Origin: Planctomycetota bacterium | GTDB lineage: Bacteria; Planctomycetota; Brocadiia; Brocadiales; Brocadiaceae | DNA: 59,492 nucleotides | Direction of reading: 5' to 3' | Assembly (NCBI GenBank): GCA_016188675.1 | Contig: JACPHJ010000069.1 | Location: 1-59,492, forward strand | Shown: in pieces, positions 1 through 9,285 of the stretch | How positions within the stretch are numbered: position 1 is the first letter of the stretch | How the letters are laid out: each line of letters starts with the position of its first letter | Translations under genes and position numbers: made by a program | Notes under the pieces: model-generated | What the model saw: only the letters and a program-made list of their open reading frames with translations | Databases searched by the model: none | Told to the model about the DNA's origin: nothing

Positions 1-215
1 TTTTCTTTTTTGGCTAATTCATACAATTCCTGTGTCATTAAATCCAGGCCAAGCGTCAGTCCCCGTTCCATAAAATCGTAGTGAACAAAATCCCAATTTT
101 GCTTCCCGCAGTAACTTTTCAATGAATGGTAAAAATTTCTGTGTTCAAACGAAAGGCCCCTTGCCTTATCGCCATAATCATATTTCATTCCAACATATAA
201 TAATTTGGTTTTCAT
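1..215 (-). CDS. Putative CgeB-like glycosyltransferase, N-terminal part (runs off the left edge)
   Basis: The first 71 codons are visible; the rest lies beyond base 1. The start is the ATG at 215-213, three bases after the stop of the 219-3074 gene, so it is probably translated in the same operon. The protein opens with MKTKLLYVGMKYDYGDKARG, followed by a segment with SFEHRNFYHSL. This resembles the opening of CgeB-type glycosyltransferases as I remember them: a beta strand, then an aromatic-rich SFEH..NFY segment. The identification rests on resemblance and context only, because the catalytic half is outside the window. Confidence 0.5.
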   Translation of the reverse strand, partial: MKTKLLYVGMKYDYGDKARGLSFEHRNFYHSLKSYCGKQNWDFVHYDFMERGLTLGLDLMTQELYELAKKE

Positions 216-218
216 CGT

Positions 219-3074
219 TTATTTCGATAGTTGTTGGTATATTCCAAGCAGAGTGGGGTTGTTATAATCTAACTCTAATGCGTCTTCAATATACATTTTT
301 GCATCTGAGAATTTGTCTTGATTCATCAGCGTACGCGCTGCTTCGATATAAAGATTTACGTTTTGTGTGTCTTTGTCAATCATCTTCTGAATGGTGTCAG
401 TATCCCTGACCTTCATGGCTTCTACGTGATAGCCAACCGTAAATTGATCATTAAAGTGTCTTTCCTCTAATGCGAACAGATAACGCGGAATCCATTCTCC
501 GAATAGGTTTTGAATGAACTCAACGTTGTTTCCATGCAGATGCCGGTGCTGCGGCAATGTCCACGCCACCCGTGCACATTCCTGCGCGAGCAATTTGAAA
601 AAACCACCGTTTGGTATGATTTCTGAAATATACAGCCCAAACTTTTTACAAAAGTGCCTGTACCATTCCGGCGTGTAACCGCCGTAGTAATGATATGGTA
701 GTTGATGCAATCCCGCACCAAGCGGAGCGGTTATGAATAGCCGTCCTCCTGGTCGTAATATCCGTATCATTTCCCGCATTGCTTCAATTGGTTCAGGGGT
801 GTGTTCCAGAACTTCGGTGCAAAGAATTATATCGAAGGAGTTATCGGGAACTGGTATGGCGCAGATATCAGATTCATAATCTATCATACCGTATTCCTTT
901 GTTCCCCCAAGTTTTTCTCCCGTGTATCTTTTGAAGTCATGGGTCTTGTAAACACAATGGGCAAATAACGGACTGTAAGGACATGTCCCTGCCCCTATAT
1001 CCAGAACATGTGATCCAGGCGGGACAGTTAATGCCTTTGCGTGAACCCACCTATCCCGGTCTCTCTGGTTAAAGTTATGAAGTTCATCTATGGATAGTTC
1101 CGGTACAGATTGCTGGAAAACCTTCAGGGCGCCGGTAATCTGGGAATCTGTGAATGATTGCACATGATGGGATGGTGCCTTTTGTGTATCTGAAAGTATC
1201 GAGCGGAGCTGTTTTTTCCAGATTTCAAAAGTTGGCTGCTCACTGGGAGAAACGGTACTTTCCCATAACAATTCATCAGCAGCCGCAAATTGTTCTGTTA
1301 TAGTAACGTTTTTTGATTTTACTGCAATTGCCGTAACGTTTGATAAAAATGGCTCGTGCGGCCAGGAGTTTGGCTGTGTCTGTACGTCAATAAATCCCAG
1401 TCGGTTCAGGGTATGTTCAAACCTTTCCGGGAACCAGTGTTCGATGTGATATGCCCAACCGGAGGACTGATCTCCGGCAATATGACGGACAACCCCTATT
1501 TTTGTCTTCCAGGAAGATTCGGCCAGTAATGTTTTGGCGCTTTCCACAAGATCTGGAGTCTCAATGTGCAGTTTGCCACCGATCTTCAGCCAGTTATGCC
1601 ATTTGATCAGCATGGCCAGGGCAGTCACACGATTAAAGTGTTCAAAGACATGGTGTAACCTGACCTCGTCTACAGACCCGGCAGGGAAATCTAACTCCGT
1701 AATGTTTGCATAAACGTCTGCTTTCACCTGCATGACATTATGCTCGCTTGGCGGATAATCGACATTTACATACCCCTCAAGATATTGTTCCCCGCACCCA
1801 AGGTGAAGACGGAGTGGCTGATTGTCACTCCACAAATTGTCTTTCCGGAGTTCCGATAGACAATCATGCGAATCTGAAATTGTAATTTTGTTTTTCCCCG
1901 CAGACATGCCTTTTTCAACCATGGGACTTGTCGTGTTATTTTCAACCCAGTCAAGGATTTGGCCGACTAACCTTTCCGTAGTATGAAAACTCATTATTTT
2001 GCTTCTGGCATTCGCTGAAATCCGCCTGGCAAAATCAGGCTCACGCAAAATCCGTTGTATATGTTCAGCCAACTGATAAGGATTATCTCCCTTGTACAAT
2101 AAAATTTCTTTTCCATCCTCAAAGAGAGACTTGGTTCTTGGTCTATCGAGGATTTCACAGCTTATAACCGGTCGTCCCGCAGCCATCCCTTCAAGTACGC
2201 GGCTTGCATAACCCTTACCGAATTGCGGTAAATTCACAATCGCTGCCCCCATACTCAGCCCCTTCAGCCAAATGGCAAAGCATTCCCTGCGAATGACACG
2301 CAAAGAGTCTATATAAGTTGAAAAGAAATCTTCGGTAACGGCATTGCCTTCTTTTAAAAATACCTCAGAAGCAGCATTCAATTTATCAAAAAGACCAGGC
2401 AGATTGGTGGTGTATTCTGGTGAGGCCACCGGGCGGACAAGCAAACCATTCAAAGCGCTGTGTTCCAGCCATTTTTTCCTTTCTCCGTATAGAGCTCCGT
2501 AAAAAACCGCACAATTATTGGGTGCAGGTGTTGGCGGAAGTTCCTTGCAGATGAAACGCTCAGGCACTATCCCGGCATCCCACAACCACTTGGCTCTTAC
2601 CAAGCCATGAGCGTTAAATTTTTCCACATCTTTTTCGTCAATAGCAACGACGTGCGTTAAAAATTTAAGATTTTTTTCAAGATTAGTGCGGCGTCTTTTG
2701 GCGCCTTCGGGATTATTTACAAGTTCATCAGGGTGCATTTCCCAGCTTTCCCAGATAAAGCCAATACGAACGGGAGCTATAGTTGTAATCCAATCCAGGA
2801 AATCTGCGTCAAACCTGCTGTGAACTATCTCCATCCAGATCTGATCAAAGTATTTTCCTGCGCAGAGTTCGCGTGCGTGATTGAGCCATGATGACTGTTC
2901 GGAAGAGGTCGTTTCATAAATAGCAGGAATCGTCAGGAATTCTACCCCGTTGGAAGCAAACCCTTCTTCAAAACCATAATTTCCAGAGTAAGGAAAGTGG
3001 CTTGCATTTTGCCACGTCTTAAACTCCAAAGGAATATATAATACTCTCATGCTTGCACTATTTTTAACAGACAC
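219..3074 (-). CDS. Multidomain glycosyltransferase / two methyltransferases / TPR tail
   Basis: A 951-residue fusion. Residues 1-375 form a CgeB/GT-B-like glycosyltransferase with the C-terminal donor signature GMAAGRPVISCE (296-307) followed by a SLFEDGKEILLY segment. Residues about 420-580 are a class I SAM methyltransferase (LHLGCGEQY at 423, then VRLHHVFEHF). Residues about 680-840 are a second one (VLDIGAGT at 690, DIILCTEVLEHT at 748). The last 50 residues look like one TPR hairpin. The start is GTG at 3074, preceded by AAGGAG seven bases upstream; an internal ATG at residue 9 is less well placed. It most likely transfers and methylates a sugar on a surface glycan, though substrate and acceptor cannot be read from the sequence. 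Confidence 0.85.
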   Translation of the reverse strand: MSVKNSASMRVLYIPLEFKTWQNASHFPYSGNYGFEEGFASNGVEFLTIPAIYETTSSEQSSWLNHARELCAGKYFDQIWMEIVHSRFDADFLDWITTIAPVRIGFIWESWEMHPDELVNNPEGAKRRRTNLEKNLKFLTHVVAIDEKDVEKFNAHGLVRAKWLWDAGIVPERFICKELPPTPAPNNCAVFYGALYGERKKWLEHSALNGLLVRPVASPEYTTNLPGLFDKLNAASEVFLKEGNAVTEDFFSTYIDSLRVIRRECFAIWLKGLSMGAAIVNLPQFGKGYASRVLEGMAAGRPVISCEILDRPRTKSLFEDGKEILLYKGDNPYQLAEHIQRILREPDFARRISANARSKIMSFHTTERLVGQILDWVENNTTSPMVEKGMSAGKNKITISDSHDCLSELRKDNLWSDNQPLRLHLGCGEQYLEGYVNVDYPPSEHNVMQVKADVYANITELDFPAGSVDEVRLHHVFEHFNRVTALAMLIKWHNWLKIGGKLHIETPDLVESAKTLLAESSWKTKIGVVRHIAGDQSSGWAYHIEHWFPERFEHTLNRLGFIDVQTQPNSWPHEPFLSNVTAIAVKSKNVTITEQFAAADELLWESTVSPSEQPTFEIWKKQLRSILSDTQKAPSHHVQSFTDSQITGALKVFQQSVPELSIDELHNFNQRDRDRWVHAKALTVPPGSHVLDIGAGTCPYSPLFAHCVYKTHDFKRYTGEKLGGTKEYGMIDYESDICAIPVPDNSFDIILCTEVLEHTPEPIEAMREMIRILRPGGRLFITAPLGAGLHQLPYHYYGGYTPEWYRHFCKKFGLYISEIIPNGGFFKLLAQECARVAWTLPQHRHLHGNNVEFIQNLFGEWIPRYLFALEERHFNDQFTVGYHVEAMKVRDTDTIQKMIDKDTQNVNLYIEAARTLMNQDKFSDAKMYIEDALELDYNNPTLLGIYQQLSK

Positions 3075-3113
3075 TACCAGACTCCTTAATAATGCTTCAT
3101 TTTAGGAGAGACA

Positions 3114-3623
3114 TCAACCAATTCCTAAATCTCTTTGTGATAAAATTGGATTTTTAATTGGCCACCATATATCAAGTTTCGGATCATTCCATACCAGGGT
3201 AAATTGATTGGCGCGATTATAGTAGGTACTTTGTTTATAGCAGAATATAGCATGTTCACTTAAAACCAGATGGCCAATACCATAATTTGGAGGCACTAAG
3301 ACTTGAATACAATTTTTCTCTGACAAGGTAAAGGATTCCCACTGGCGATATTGAGGAGAATTCTTGTCCCAATTAACCACGACTAAATAAAATTTGCCAG
3401 ATAGACAGGAAATCAATTTCCATGTCTCGCTATCGCCGTGAATACCGCGCAGGACATGTTTTGAAGATATAGAAATGTCATCCTGGACAAATTTCACTTG
3501 TATTCCAGCATTTATGTAAAGTTGTTCATTGTACAATTCAATATACGTTCCCCTGAAATCTTCAAAAATAGTCGGGGGTTTAATTGTTAACACCCCTGAG
3601 AGTTTGGTTTGCTTAACTTCCAT
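3114..3623 (-). CDS. RmlC-like dTDP-sugar 3,5-epimerase family protein
   Basis: A cupin-fold sugar epimerase of 169 residues, slightly shorter than typical RmlC (about 180). Family landmarks appear in order: FEDFRGTYIELYNE near residue 21, the catalytic-His motif RGIHGD near 59, VPPNYGIGHLVLS near 110, CYKQSTYY with the expected Tyr, and the C-terminal WNDPKLDIWWP and LSQRD. The usual GFAHGF loop reads YGIGHL, so the second conserved His is shifted by one place. The family epimerises C3 and C5 of 4-keto-6-deoxy sugars. No rmlA/B/D genes are nearby, so an NDP-4-keto sugar other than dTDP-rhamnose is possible. It lies in the minus-strand glycan operon. Confidence 0.8.
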   Translation of the reverse strand: MEVKQTKLSGVLTIKPPTIFEDFRGTYIELYNEQLYINAGIQVKFVQDDISISSKHVLRGIHGDSETWKLISCLSGKFYLVVVNWDKNSPQYRQWESFTLSEKNCIQVLVPPNYGIGHLVLSEHAIFCYKQSTYYNRANQFTLVWNDPKLDIWWPIKNPILSQRDLGIG

Positions 3624-3644
3624 GTTGATTCTCCCTAAAGTAAA

Positions 3645-5990
3645 TTATTGAACATCTACACTCTGTTCTTTCGTTATTCCGACAGCTTTAATAGTAGCTG
3701 CAAGCGCTTTCAATCTGTTAATCAATTCTTGAGTTCCTTCCTCAGATGCTGCTGAAAGACATGCGTTGACAATATCTTCTAATGAAGCTAATGCAGCGCT
3801 TGACATATCTTGCAAAAAACGGCATACACCTTCTGTTTCCATTGTCGTTAATAAATTGTTGAGTATATTTGCGGCTTCGCGCAATTGATATTTTGCCAAA
3901 ATTCCTTTATTAAGAGCGCCACGCACATGTTGGTTTTCAAACAGCATATGCAACTGTATTTTAAACAGTAGCCAATAAAGTCCGGCATGCATTGGCTGTA
4001 TAATATGTTCCTTTCGGATTGATTCAATGGCGTCTTTATAACGCCCCAGGTCAGACAGAGCGATAGCCCTCGTATAGTGTAAATTGGGAAAAGTTAACGA
4101 TGCTTTGATTATTATATCAGTAAATTCGAGTAACTCGTTTGATAGGCCTTTATAGTTTAGATAATTACATGCATCTACAACAACCTTGTTCAAGAAGTTA
4201 ATATCAGGTTCATAGCTGATGGCACGGTTAAGCATGGTTTTGGCATCTTCAAATGCATTCGCATTGGATAATAAGGAACTTATCATCATTAAATGAAAGC
4301 CTGCATGTGCACGATAGCGAAGGGCATGAATTGAATCAGGCGTTTCCGTGGCATTACTTATGTGATCAAAAGATCTCACAAGTTCAGGTATCATGCTATA
4401 TAATACCGAAGGTGTAGAAGATAACTGGTTTTTATGAAAAGAAAATTTAGCCACAAAGTCCGGTATATACAAAATGGGGTATTTAATTCCAACCATGGCA
4501 TAATAATCATACATAATGCAACCCTTAGGTTCGGTTTTAGAATTATAATATCTATTCACATGATCAAAGAAACCGGCGTCTTTCAGCTTCGAAGTCCTGA
4601 AAAAGCTTGAACAATAATTAGGCATTATTTCCCAGCAGAGAAATTTGGTCAAATCCCACTGAGGCGCTGGATTTGGTATCCCTTCTGGAATATTCCCATC
4701 AATATCTGTAGCATATACATCACCGTAAATTGCAGCTGCTTCAGGGTATTCTCCTAACTTGGTCACACCCCAAGAGACTGTATGCGGAAAATATTCTTCA
4801 TCAGCCCAGCACAGCCCAATGATGTCTCCTGTACATCTGCAAAGACCTTTGAAATAGGCCTCAGAAGGTCCTCCCAAATCTGGCTCAGATACTAATTTAA
4901 TGCGGTCGTCCTTATACTCCTTGATTATATCTAGAGTTCGGTCTGTAGATGCACCATCCTGAATGATATATTCAATATTGGCATAATCCTGAGACAGAAC
5001 GCTTTCTATGCAGCGCCTTATTGTGCGTTCACTATTCCTGCATATGGTCACAATAGAAGCTAACGGTGGATTATTGGTTGTATGAGTTTCCTGCGGCTTT
5101 GTTAAGCAATTTGTCTCCGAGAAACTGAGATTTGGATGAGTTGCGCTAACTTCCTCATTAACAAATAATTTAAATATAACTTCATTTCTCCAATGTATCT
5201 TTTCTTTTAATGACAAATCATAACCAAAATAGTTGTATAATTCTACTGATTTGGTTTCTTTAAGAACCAACTTAAAGATAGTTCGTTTCCACTCAGCCCA
5301 TTGTTCGTATACCTCTATAGAACTCCTCCCGGCTTTGGAATGTTGATTTTTTCTGCCTGAAGAAATTACGCCATGCAGGTATTTTGGCTCAATTTTTATG
5401 CTGTTTTGCGTTAAGAGGGGGAAAATAAAACATAAATATTCAACGTCTTTTGCAAGCCTTTCCATGTGAACGTTCAGCAGTCCCTCTATTTGCAACTCTT
5501 GAAAATCGCTGCTAATAACCGAAAGTAGTGCCAATAAAAAAATTGAATTGTTCTTTATAGAAAGGTCTACACGTGGAAAAGCAGACTGTACATAATCAAA
5601 TACTCGTTTATTAAATTCGCTCTGATGGTGTATGTTTCCCAAGCGCCGGCACATGGTTGGGCTGAAAGTAGATTCATAAAACCATTCGTTTGCGAGTGAT
5701 TCAATCCTCATAATGGGATGTTGAGTTAAGTTAATAACGTGTATTTCCCTGCTCGGTTTATTGGTAATCAATTTAGAATAATAGGTGCCGGCACTATATC
5801 CATGCACATTGCCGTATACTTTTGCCAAACCTGCCTTTTCCAGATCATCAAACTGATCGTCGAACGATTTGCTTACAAGGATGCTTTCGTTTTCATGTTG
5901 GTGTAAAATCAAATGTTTTTCCAATCTGTCACCATAAGATGTGACGGGCAGGAGTCCGTGGTTACATATAATATATTGATGCATGTTCAA
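3645..5990 (-). CDS. Sulfotransferase-like / GT2 glycosyltransferase / TPR fusion (N-terminus probably frameshifted)
   Basis: The open frame starts at TTG 5990 (781 codons), but the true start is probably further upstream. Residues 309 to about 520 are a GT-A family 2 glycosyltransferase (SIVTICRNSERT, QDGASTDRT at 344, acidic WADEEY at 395). Residues about 560-700 are helical and TPR-like. The N-terminal 300 residues contain HVINLTQHPIMRIESLANEW, which resembles the PAPS-binding 3' element of sulfotransferases. Upstream in the same frame the codons read IFIVTSFGRTATYWLADTLN, a sulfotransferase P-loop-like segment with no start codon of its own. An ATG at 6052-6050 with AAGGTG nine bases ahead would enter this frame if the A run at 6049-6044 had seven rather than six A. 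So either a 1-base deletion or a sequence error truncates it. The GT2 call is firm; sulfotransferase is inference. Confidence 0.8.
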   Translation of the reverse strand: MNMHQYIICNHGLLPVTSYGDRLEKHLILHQHENESILVSKSFDDQFDDLEKAGLAKVYGNVHGYSAGTYYSKLITNKPSREIHVINLTQHPIMRIESLANEWFYESTFSPTMCRRLGNIHHQSEFNKRVFDYVQSAFPRVDLSIKNNSIFLLALLSVISSDFQELQIEGLLNVHMERLAKDVEYLCFIFPLLTQNSIKIEPKYLHGVISSGRKNQHSKAGRSSIEVYEQWAEWKRTIFKLVLKETKSVELYNYFGYDLSLKEKIHWRNEVIFKLFVNEEVSATHPNLSFSETNCLTKPQETHTTNNPPLASIVTICRNSERTIRRCIESVLSQDYANIEYIIQDGASTDRTLDIIKEYKDDRIKLVSEPDLGGPSEAYFKGLCRCTGDIIGLCWADEEYFPHTVSWGVTKLGEYPEAAAIYGDVYATDIDGNIPEGIPNPAPQWDLTKFLCWEIMPNYCSSFFRTSKLKDAGFFDHVNRYYNSKTEPKGCIMYDYYAMVGIKYPILYIPDFVAKFSFHKNQLSSTPSVLYSMIPELVRSFDHISNATETPDSIHALRYRAHAGFHLMMISSLLSNANAFEDAKTMLNRAISYEPDINFLNKVVVDACNYLNYKGLSNELLEFTDIIIKASLTFPNLHYTRAIALSDLGRYKDAIESIRKEHIIQPMHAGLYWLLFKIQLHMLFENQHVRGALNKGILAKYQLREAANILNNLLTTMETEGVCRFLQDMSSAALASLEDIVNACLSAASEEGTQELINRLKALAATIKAVGITKEQSVDVQ

Positions 5991-6055
5991 AGTATCCGCA
6001 AGCCAATAGGTGGCTGTTCTGCCGAAAGATGTAACAATGAATATTTTTTCATAAA

Positions 6056-7033
6056 TCAGAACACCTTAGATGGTATAGTCGTTATTTTATTCTCTGGTTT
6101 CCATATTACATAAGAATGAGAGTCATCATACATGTTGCCAAATTGCTGATGGTGCATTGCCAGTATTCGGATCTTTCCTGAGGTCTCCAATTCCCGTAAT
6201 CGGGTAAGATAACCATCCAGATAGTTTCTCCGATGATGGTATTTAAAGGCAAGGTAATCTGGCAAGTAATCTTGATTATAAAATTCGCTAATACATTCCA
6301 CATTAATGCATAGTTCGGGAGATTCTTTCAGCAAGAACTGCAGAAATGCTTCATGATTCCTTCCCACCTGCTCGAGCGCTCCAAAAGTATAAACTGCGCT
6401 ATTCTCTTCCAAATGCAAATTTACATCAGGGGCAAAGAAATCAAAATGGCGTCCTTCTATCTGCCAGCCAAAATGTTTTGCCAAAAGCCTGATAATTTCC
6501 TGTGAAGGTTTCGCCCAGTCAAGTCCATAGAGCTTCTTCTCGGGATAAATATCTGCCAAAAAGGCAAGGTGAGTGGCAGGGCCACAACCGAATTCGTAGA
6601 TAGAATCGACATCTTTCAAATATTTATTGAATATCCAGTTGCGAAAAATTCTAGTACAATTGAGGACGAAATCAGGATCAACTGGCATCACATACTCACG
6701 ATTGAGCCGAACCGGGACATTTTTCTTGAAATATTTTGGTACAAGTTTGGATACATCGTATCCGGAATCAATAAAATCATGAAGATTTTCCGCCCATCCT
6801 TTTTCCCATTCCGGCTTTCTATCACCTCCAGAGACAATTAAATCGGCAGAATCAATTCTTTTTAGTATATTAAGTGTTACTTTGTCTCGTTCAGTACCTG
6901 AAAGTCGTTCATAACGGAAATCCATAGTATCTATAAGCTCTTTGCAACTATCATCAATATCAGCAGCAATTGTGCCGAATAACATGGCAAAATCATCTAT
7001 AGTCAGTTTTGGCAAATCTCCCTGGCTATGCAT
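6056..7033 (-). CDS. Class I SAM-dependent methyltransferase
   Basis: 325 codons from the ATG at 7033, chosen over an in-frame ATG at 7072 because GGAG lies seven bases upstream and it overlaps the stop of the preceding gene by only 8 bases. Motif I of the Rossmann fold is clear (YEFGCGPATHLAFL, about residues 146-159), followed by KLYGLDW, where the acidic residue at the end of strand 2 should bind the SAM ribose. The N-terminal 140 residues are not a recognised domain. The C-terminus is rich in aromatics and His (YHHRRNYLDGYL). It is translationally coupled to the radical SAM gene upstream and probably methylates a sugar or a small glycan precursor; the substrate is unknown. Confidence 0.75.
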   Translation of the reverse strand: MHSQGDLPKLTIDDFAMLFGTIAADIDDSCKELIDTMDFRYERLSGTERDKVTLNILKRIDSADLIVSGGDRKPEWEKGWAENLHDFIDSGYDVSKLVPKYFKKNVPVRLNREYVMPVDPDFVLNCTRIFRNWIFNKYLKDVDSIYEFGCGPATHLAFLADIYPEKKLYGLDWAKPSQEIIRLLAKHFGWQIEGRHFDFFAPDVNLHLEENSAVYTFGALEQVGRNHEAFLQFLLKESPELCINVECISEFYNQDYLPDYLAFKYHHRRNYLDGYLTRLRELETSGKIRILAMHHQQFGNMYDDSHSYVIWKPENKITTIPSKVF

Positions 7034-8450
7034 GACATCGCTCCAATGATTTCTTCCTCTTATTTTCTGCAAGTAAGGTGTCGAATTTATCCCTGAATTC
7101 GCTCAGCTCTTCCATCTCAAGTCTATATGGTTTAATATAAAAACGCTTATTATCAGTGTAATGGAACCCGCTCATGCGCCAAAGGTTATTAATGTCAACT
7201 TCTTCAATAAAAAGATTATCCCTCAATGCCTGCTCAAATACCGCCGTACCTGGAAAAGGTATTAAATTAGTTACATACGTCTCATCGATGTTTATTTCCT
7301 TGATCATGTTATATGTTTCCATAAGTGTTTCCCGGGTGTCTTCTGGCATACCGATAATGAAATATGCCTTAAAATAGAGATCCCTATATGATTTAGCCAT
7401 TTGCGTAACCTCAAGTATCTTTTCTCTCTTCAGATGTTTTCCCATGACCTTATTTCGGATGAAATCAGAGCCGCTTTCAATGGCTATTGCTCCTCTCACC
7501 CATCCAGCCTGGACCATTACATCCATCACTTCCCTGTCTAAGGCAGACACCATCAACCCATTGGGAGTTTCGAATTGGATGTCGAGATTTCTCTGTATAA
7601 TTTGTTTACATATTTCGATAATATGCTTTTTATTAATATTGATATTGTCGTCCATAAAAGAAAAATGTCTCTGTCCATATGTATCATAAAGTAATTGTAT
7701 TTCATCAACAACATGGTCAGGTGTGCGGGTTCTTATCTTTGGACCCATGACCAAAAACATAGAACAAAAATTACATCGCATCGGACAACTCCTGCTGGAA
7801 ATAATAGGAACCGTCATGTGGAAGGATAACCCTTTTGGATTGTGCCAATGAGATGTGTCGTGATAGTAATCTTCGAAATTAATTAAATTGTAGGCTGGGA
7901 AGGGGAGGTCGTAGGGTTTTTCTATAAAAGTTTTTTTGGGATTAACCGTAACTTTTCCGTTATTTCGGTATGCAAAACCTTCGAGTCGCTCAAAAGAAAA
8001 AGAATTATTCTTTATAGCGCTTGCCAAAGCTACAATCTGATCCTCACCCTCACCGACTACCACGTAATCAATGGATGGACAATTCTCAAGAATTTCAGAC
8101 GGATAAATGGTTGGATGCATCCCACCGATTACAACAGGAATGGTGTGAAAGTGATTCTTAATTGATTTGGAAAGTTTCAGTACTGACGGAAATTGCCCGG
8201 AAAAAAGGCATCCTATTCCAATTAAGGACGGTTTAAAGTCAGAAATCTGCTCAGTAATAATGTTATTTAAAAATACATCCGTATTATCAGTAACTATCTC
8301 CCACGGTTTATAGGTATTCAAATCCAATATATTGACCTTAAAATCCGCTCTCTGTAAAACTCCAGCCAAGTAGAGCAAGGACGGTGGAAGTATAAATTCT
8401 TTATTTGGCATATATTCAGGTGTCGGTGGATTTATTAATATAATCCTCAT
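7026..8450 (-). CDS. B12-binding domain radical SAM protein
   Basis: 474 residues. Residues 1-140 form a cobalamin-binding-type Rossmann domain (MRIILINPPTPEY, then IGGMHPTIYPSEIL and VVGEGEDQIV). The radical SAM core carries C222-x3-C226-x2-C229 (CPMRCNFC) to bind the 4Fe-4S cluster, followed by SFMDDNININ, AIAIESGS and YFIIGMPEDT elements typical of this group. Members include C- and P-methyltransferases and ring-forming enzymes. In a sugar locus, methylation of an unactivated carbon is a plausible role, but that is inference. The stop overlaps the next methyltransferase start, so the two are coupled. Confidence 0.85.
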   Translation of the reverse strand: MRIILINPPTPEYMPNKEFILPPSLLYLAGVLQRADFKVNILDLNTYKPWEIVTDNTDVFLNNIITEQISDFKPSLIGIGCLFSGQFPSVLKLSKSIKNHFHTIPVVIGGMHPTIYPSEILENCPSIDYVVVGEGEDQIVALASAIKNNSFSFERLEGFAYRNNGKVTVNPKKTFIEKPYDLPFPAYNLINFEDYYHDTSHWHNPKGLSFHMTVPIISSRSCPMRCNFCSMFLVMGPKIRTRTPDHVVDEIQLLYDTYGQRHFSFMDDNININKKHIIEICKQIIQRNLDIQFETPNGLMVSALDREVMDVMVQAGWVRGAIAIESGSDFIRNKVMGKHLKREKILEVTQMAKSYRDLYFKAYFIIGMPEDTRETLMETYNMIKEINIDETYVTNLIPFPGTAVFEQALRDNLFIEEVDINNLWRMSGFHYTDNKRFYIKPYRLEMEELSEFRDKFDTLLAENKRKKSLERCHA

Positions 8451-8514
8451 TTGAAATTCCTTCCTATTGAGAGAATATACGAATTTTTCATCATTTTTCC
8501 TGATATTATGTTAG

Positions 8515-9282
8515 CTATTCAATTACTGCATATGACATGGTGGAACCAAAAGGGAACCTTTCTATACGCAGTTTGTTTATACCTATCTCCTGCATTACGG
8601 CAATTGTTTCGCCAGGCCAAACCTCGTGGTTTAGTTCGTCAAAGGCAATAATTCCACCTTTAGGGATCCTCGGCATTAGGTGCTTAAGGGCAACAACTGT
8701 AGGTTCATATATATCAAAATCCAGGTACACCAGGCTAACAACGAGATGTGGATTTGCCTTCAGATACTTGGGGAGGGATTCGGCAACATCGCCTTTAACC
8801 AATTTGACTTTTTCTATATGATTGAGAAAACGGTTTTTGTTATATAAGGCAATGCTTTTTAGAAGATCGTCATACGTGTCTATTGCCAATCCTCCGTTTT
8901 TCCCCTGAAAAGCAGTGCCAGTTTTGTCCATTTCAGAAACTGACACAAAACCTGCAAAAGTGTCGAAACCGATAATATTTCTCAGGTGATTTAATGGTTC
9001 CAAAATTTCGCTTAACTGCGCCCATGCCATCAAACCACCGCCATAGAGGACCCCACACTCAACGATTGAGCCGTGAACATGCAGAATTTTTCTGAAAAGT
9101 TCATGCCTGCAAAGGAATTTCCTCAGATCCTGCGTTGGCACATATTTGGTAAAATTCTGCAATTTCTCCACATGGCTGCCGATGCTGTTTGAATAATAGT
9201 CTTCCAGACCAACCCGAAATTGAAGTTCATTCGTTGTTGTTCTTGATGGTTCCAAAAACCGCGATGGATCTTGAAGAGTCAT
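8515..9282 (-). CDS. TylF/MycF-like SAM methyltransferase
   Basis: 255 residues resembling the TylF family (macrocin O-methyltransferase type), which methylates sugar hydroxyls. Visible are the SAM-binding segment IVECGVLYGGGLMAWAQL near residue 72, NIIGFDTFAGF near 103, and the acidic metal-site region LVYLDFDIYEPT and IIAFDELNHEVWPGE. The second of these supplies the Asp/Glu pattern expected for Mg-dependent TylF enzymes. It follows the aldo/keto reductase gene by 3 bases and so belongs to the same transcript. A sugar O-methyltransferase is the likeliest role given the locus. Confidence 0.75.
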   Translation of the reverse strand: MTLQDPSRFLEPSRTTTNELQFRVGLEDYYSNSIGSHVEKLQNFTKYVPTQDLRKFLCRHELFRKILHVHGSIVECGVLYGGGLMAWAQLSEILEPLNHLRNIIGFDTFAGFVSVSEMDKTGTAFQGKNGGLAIDTYDDLLKSIALYNKNRFLNHIEKVKLVKGDVAESLPKYLKANPHLVVSLVYLDFDIYEPTVVALKHLMPRIPKGGIIAFDELNHEVWPGETIAVMQEIGINKLRIERFPFGSTMSYAVIE

Positions 9283-9285
9283 GGT

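Noticed and set aside
6569..6841. Many plus-strand frames opposite the minus-strand glycan genes (and the reverse elsewhere), such as this one.
   Set aside because: They are antisense shadows of clearly coding frames and lack ribosome sites and family motifs.
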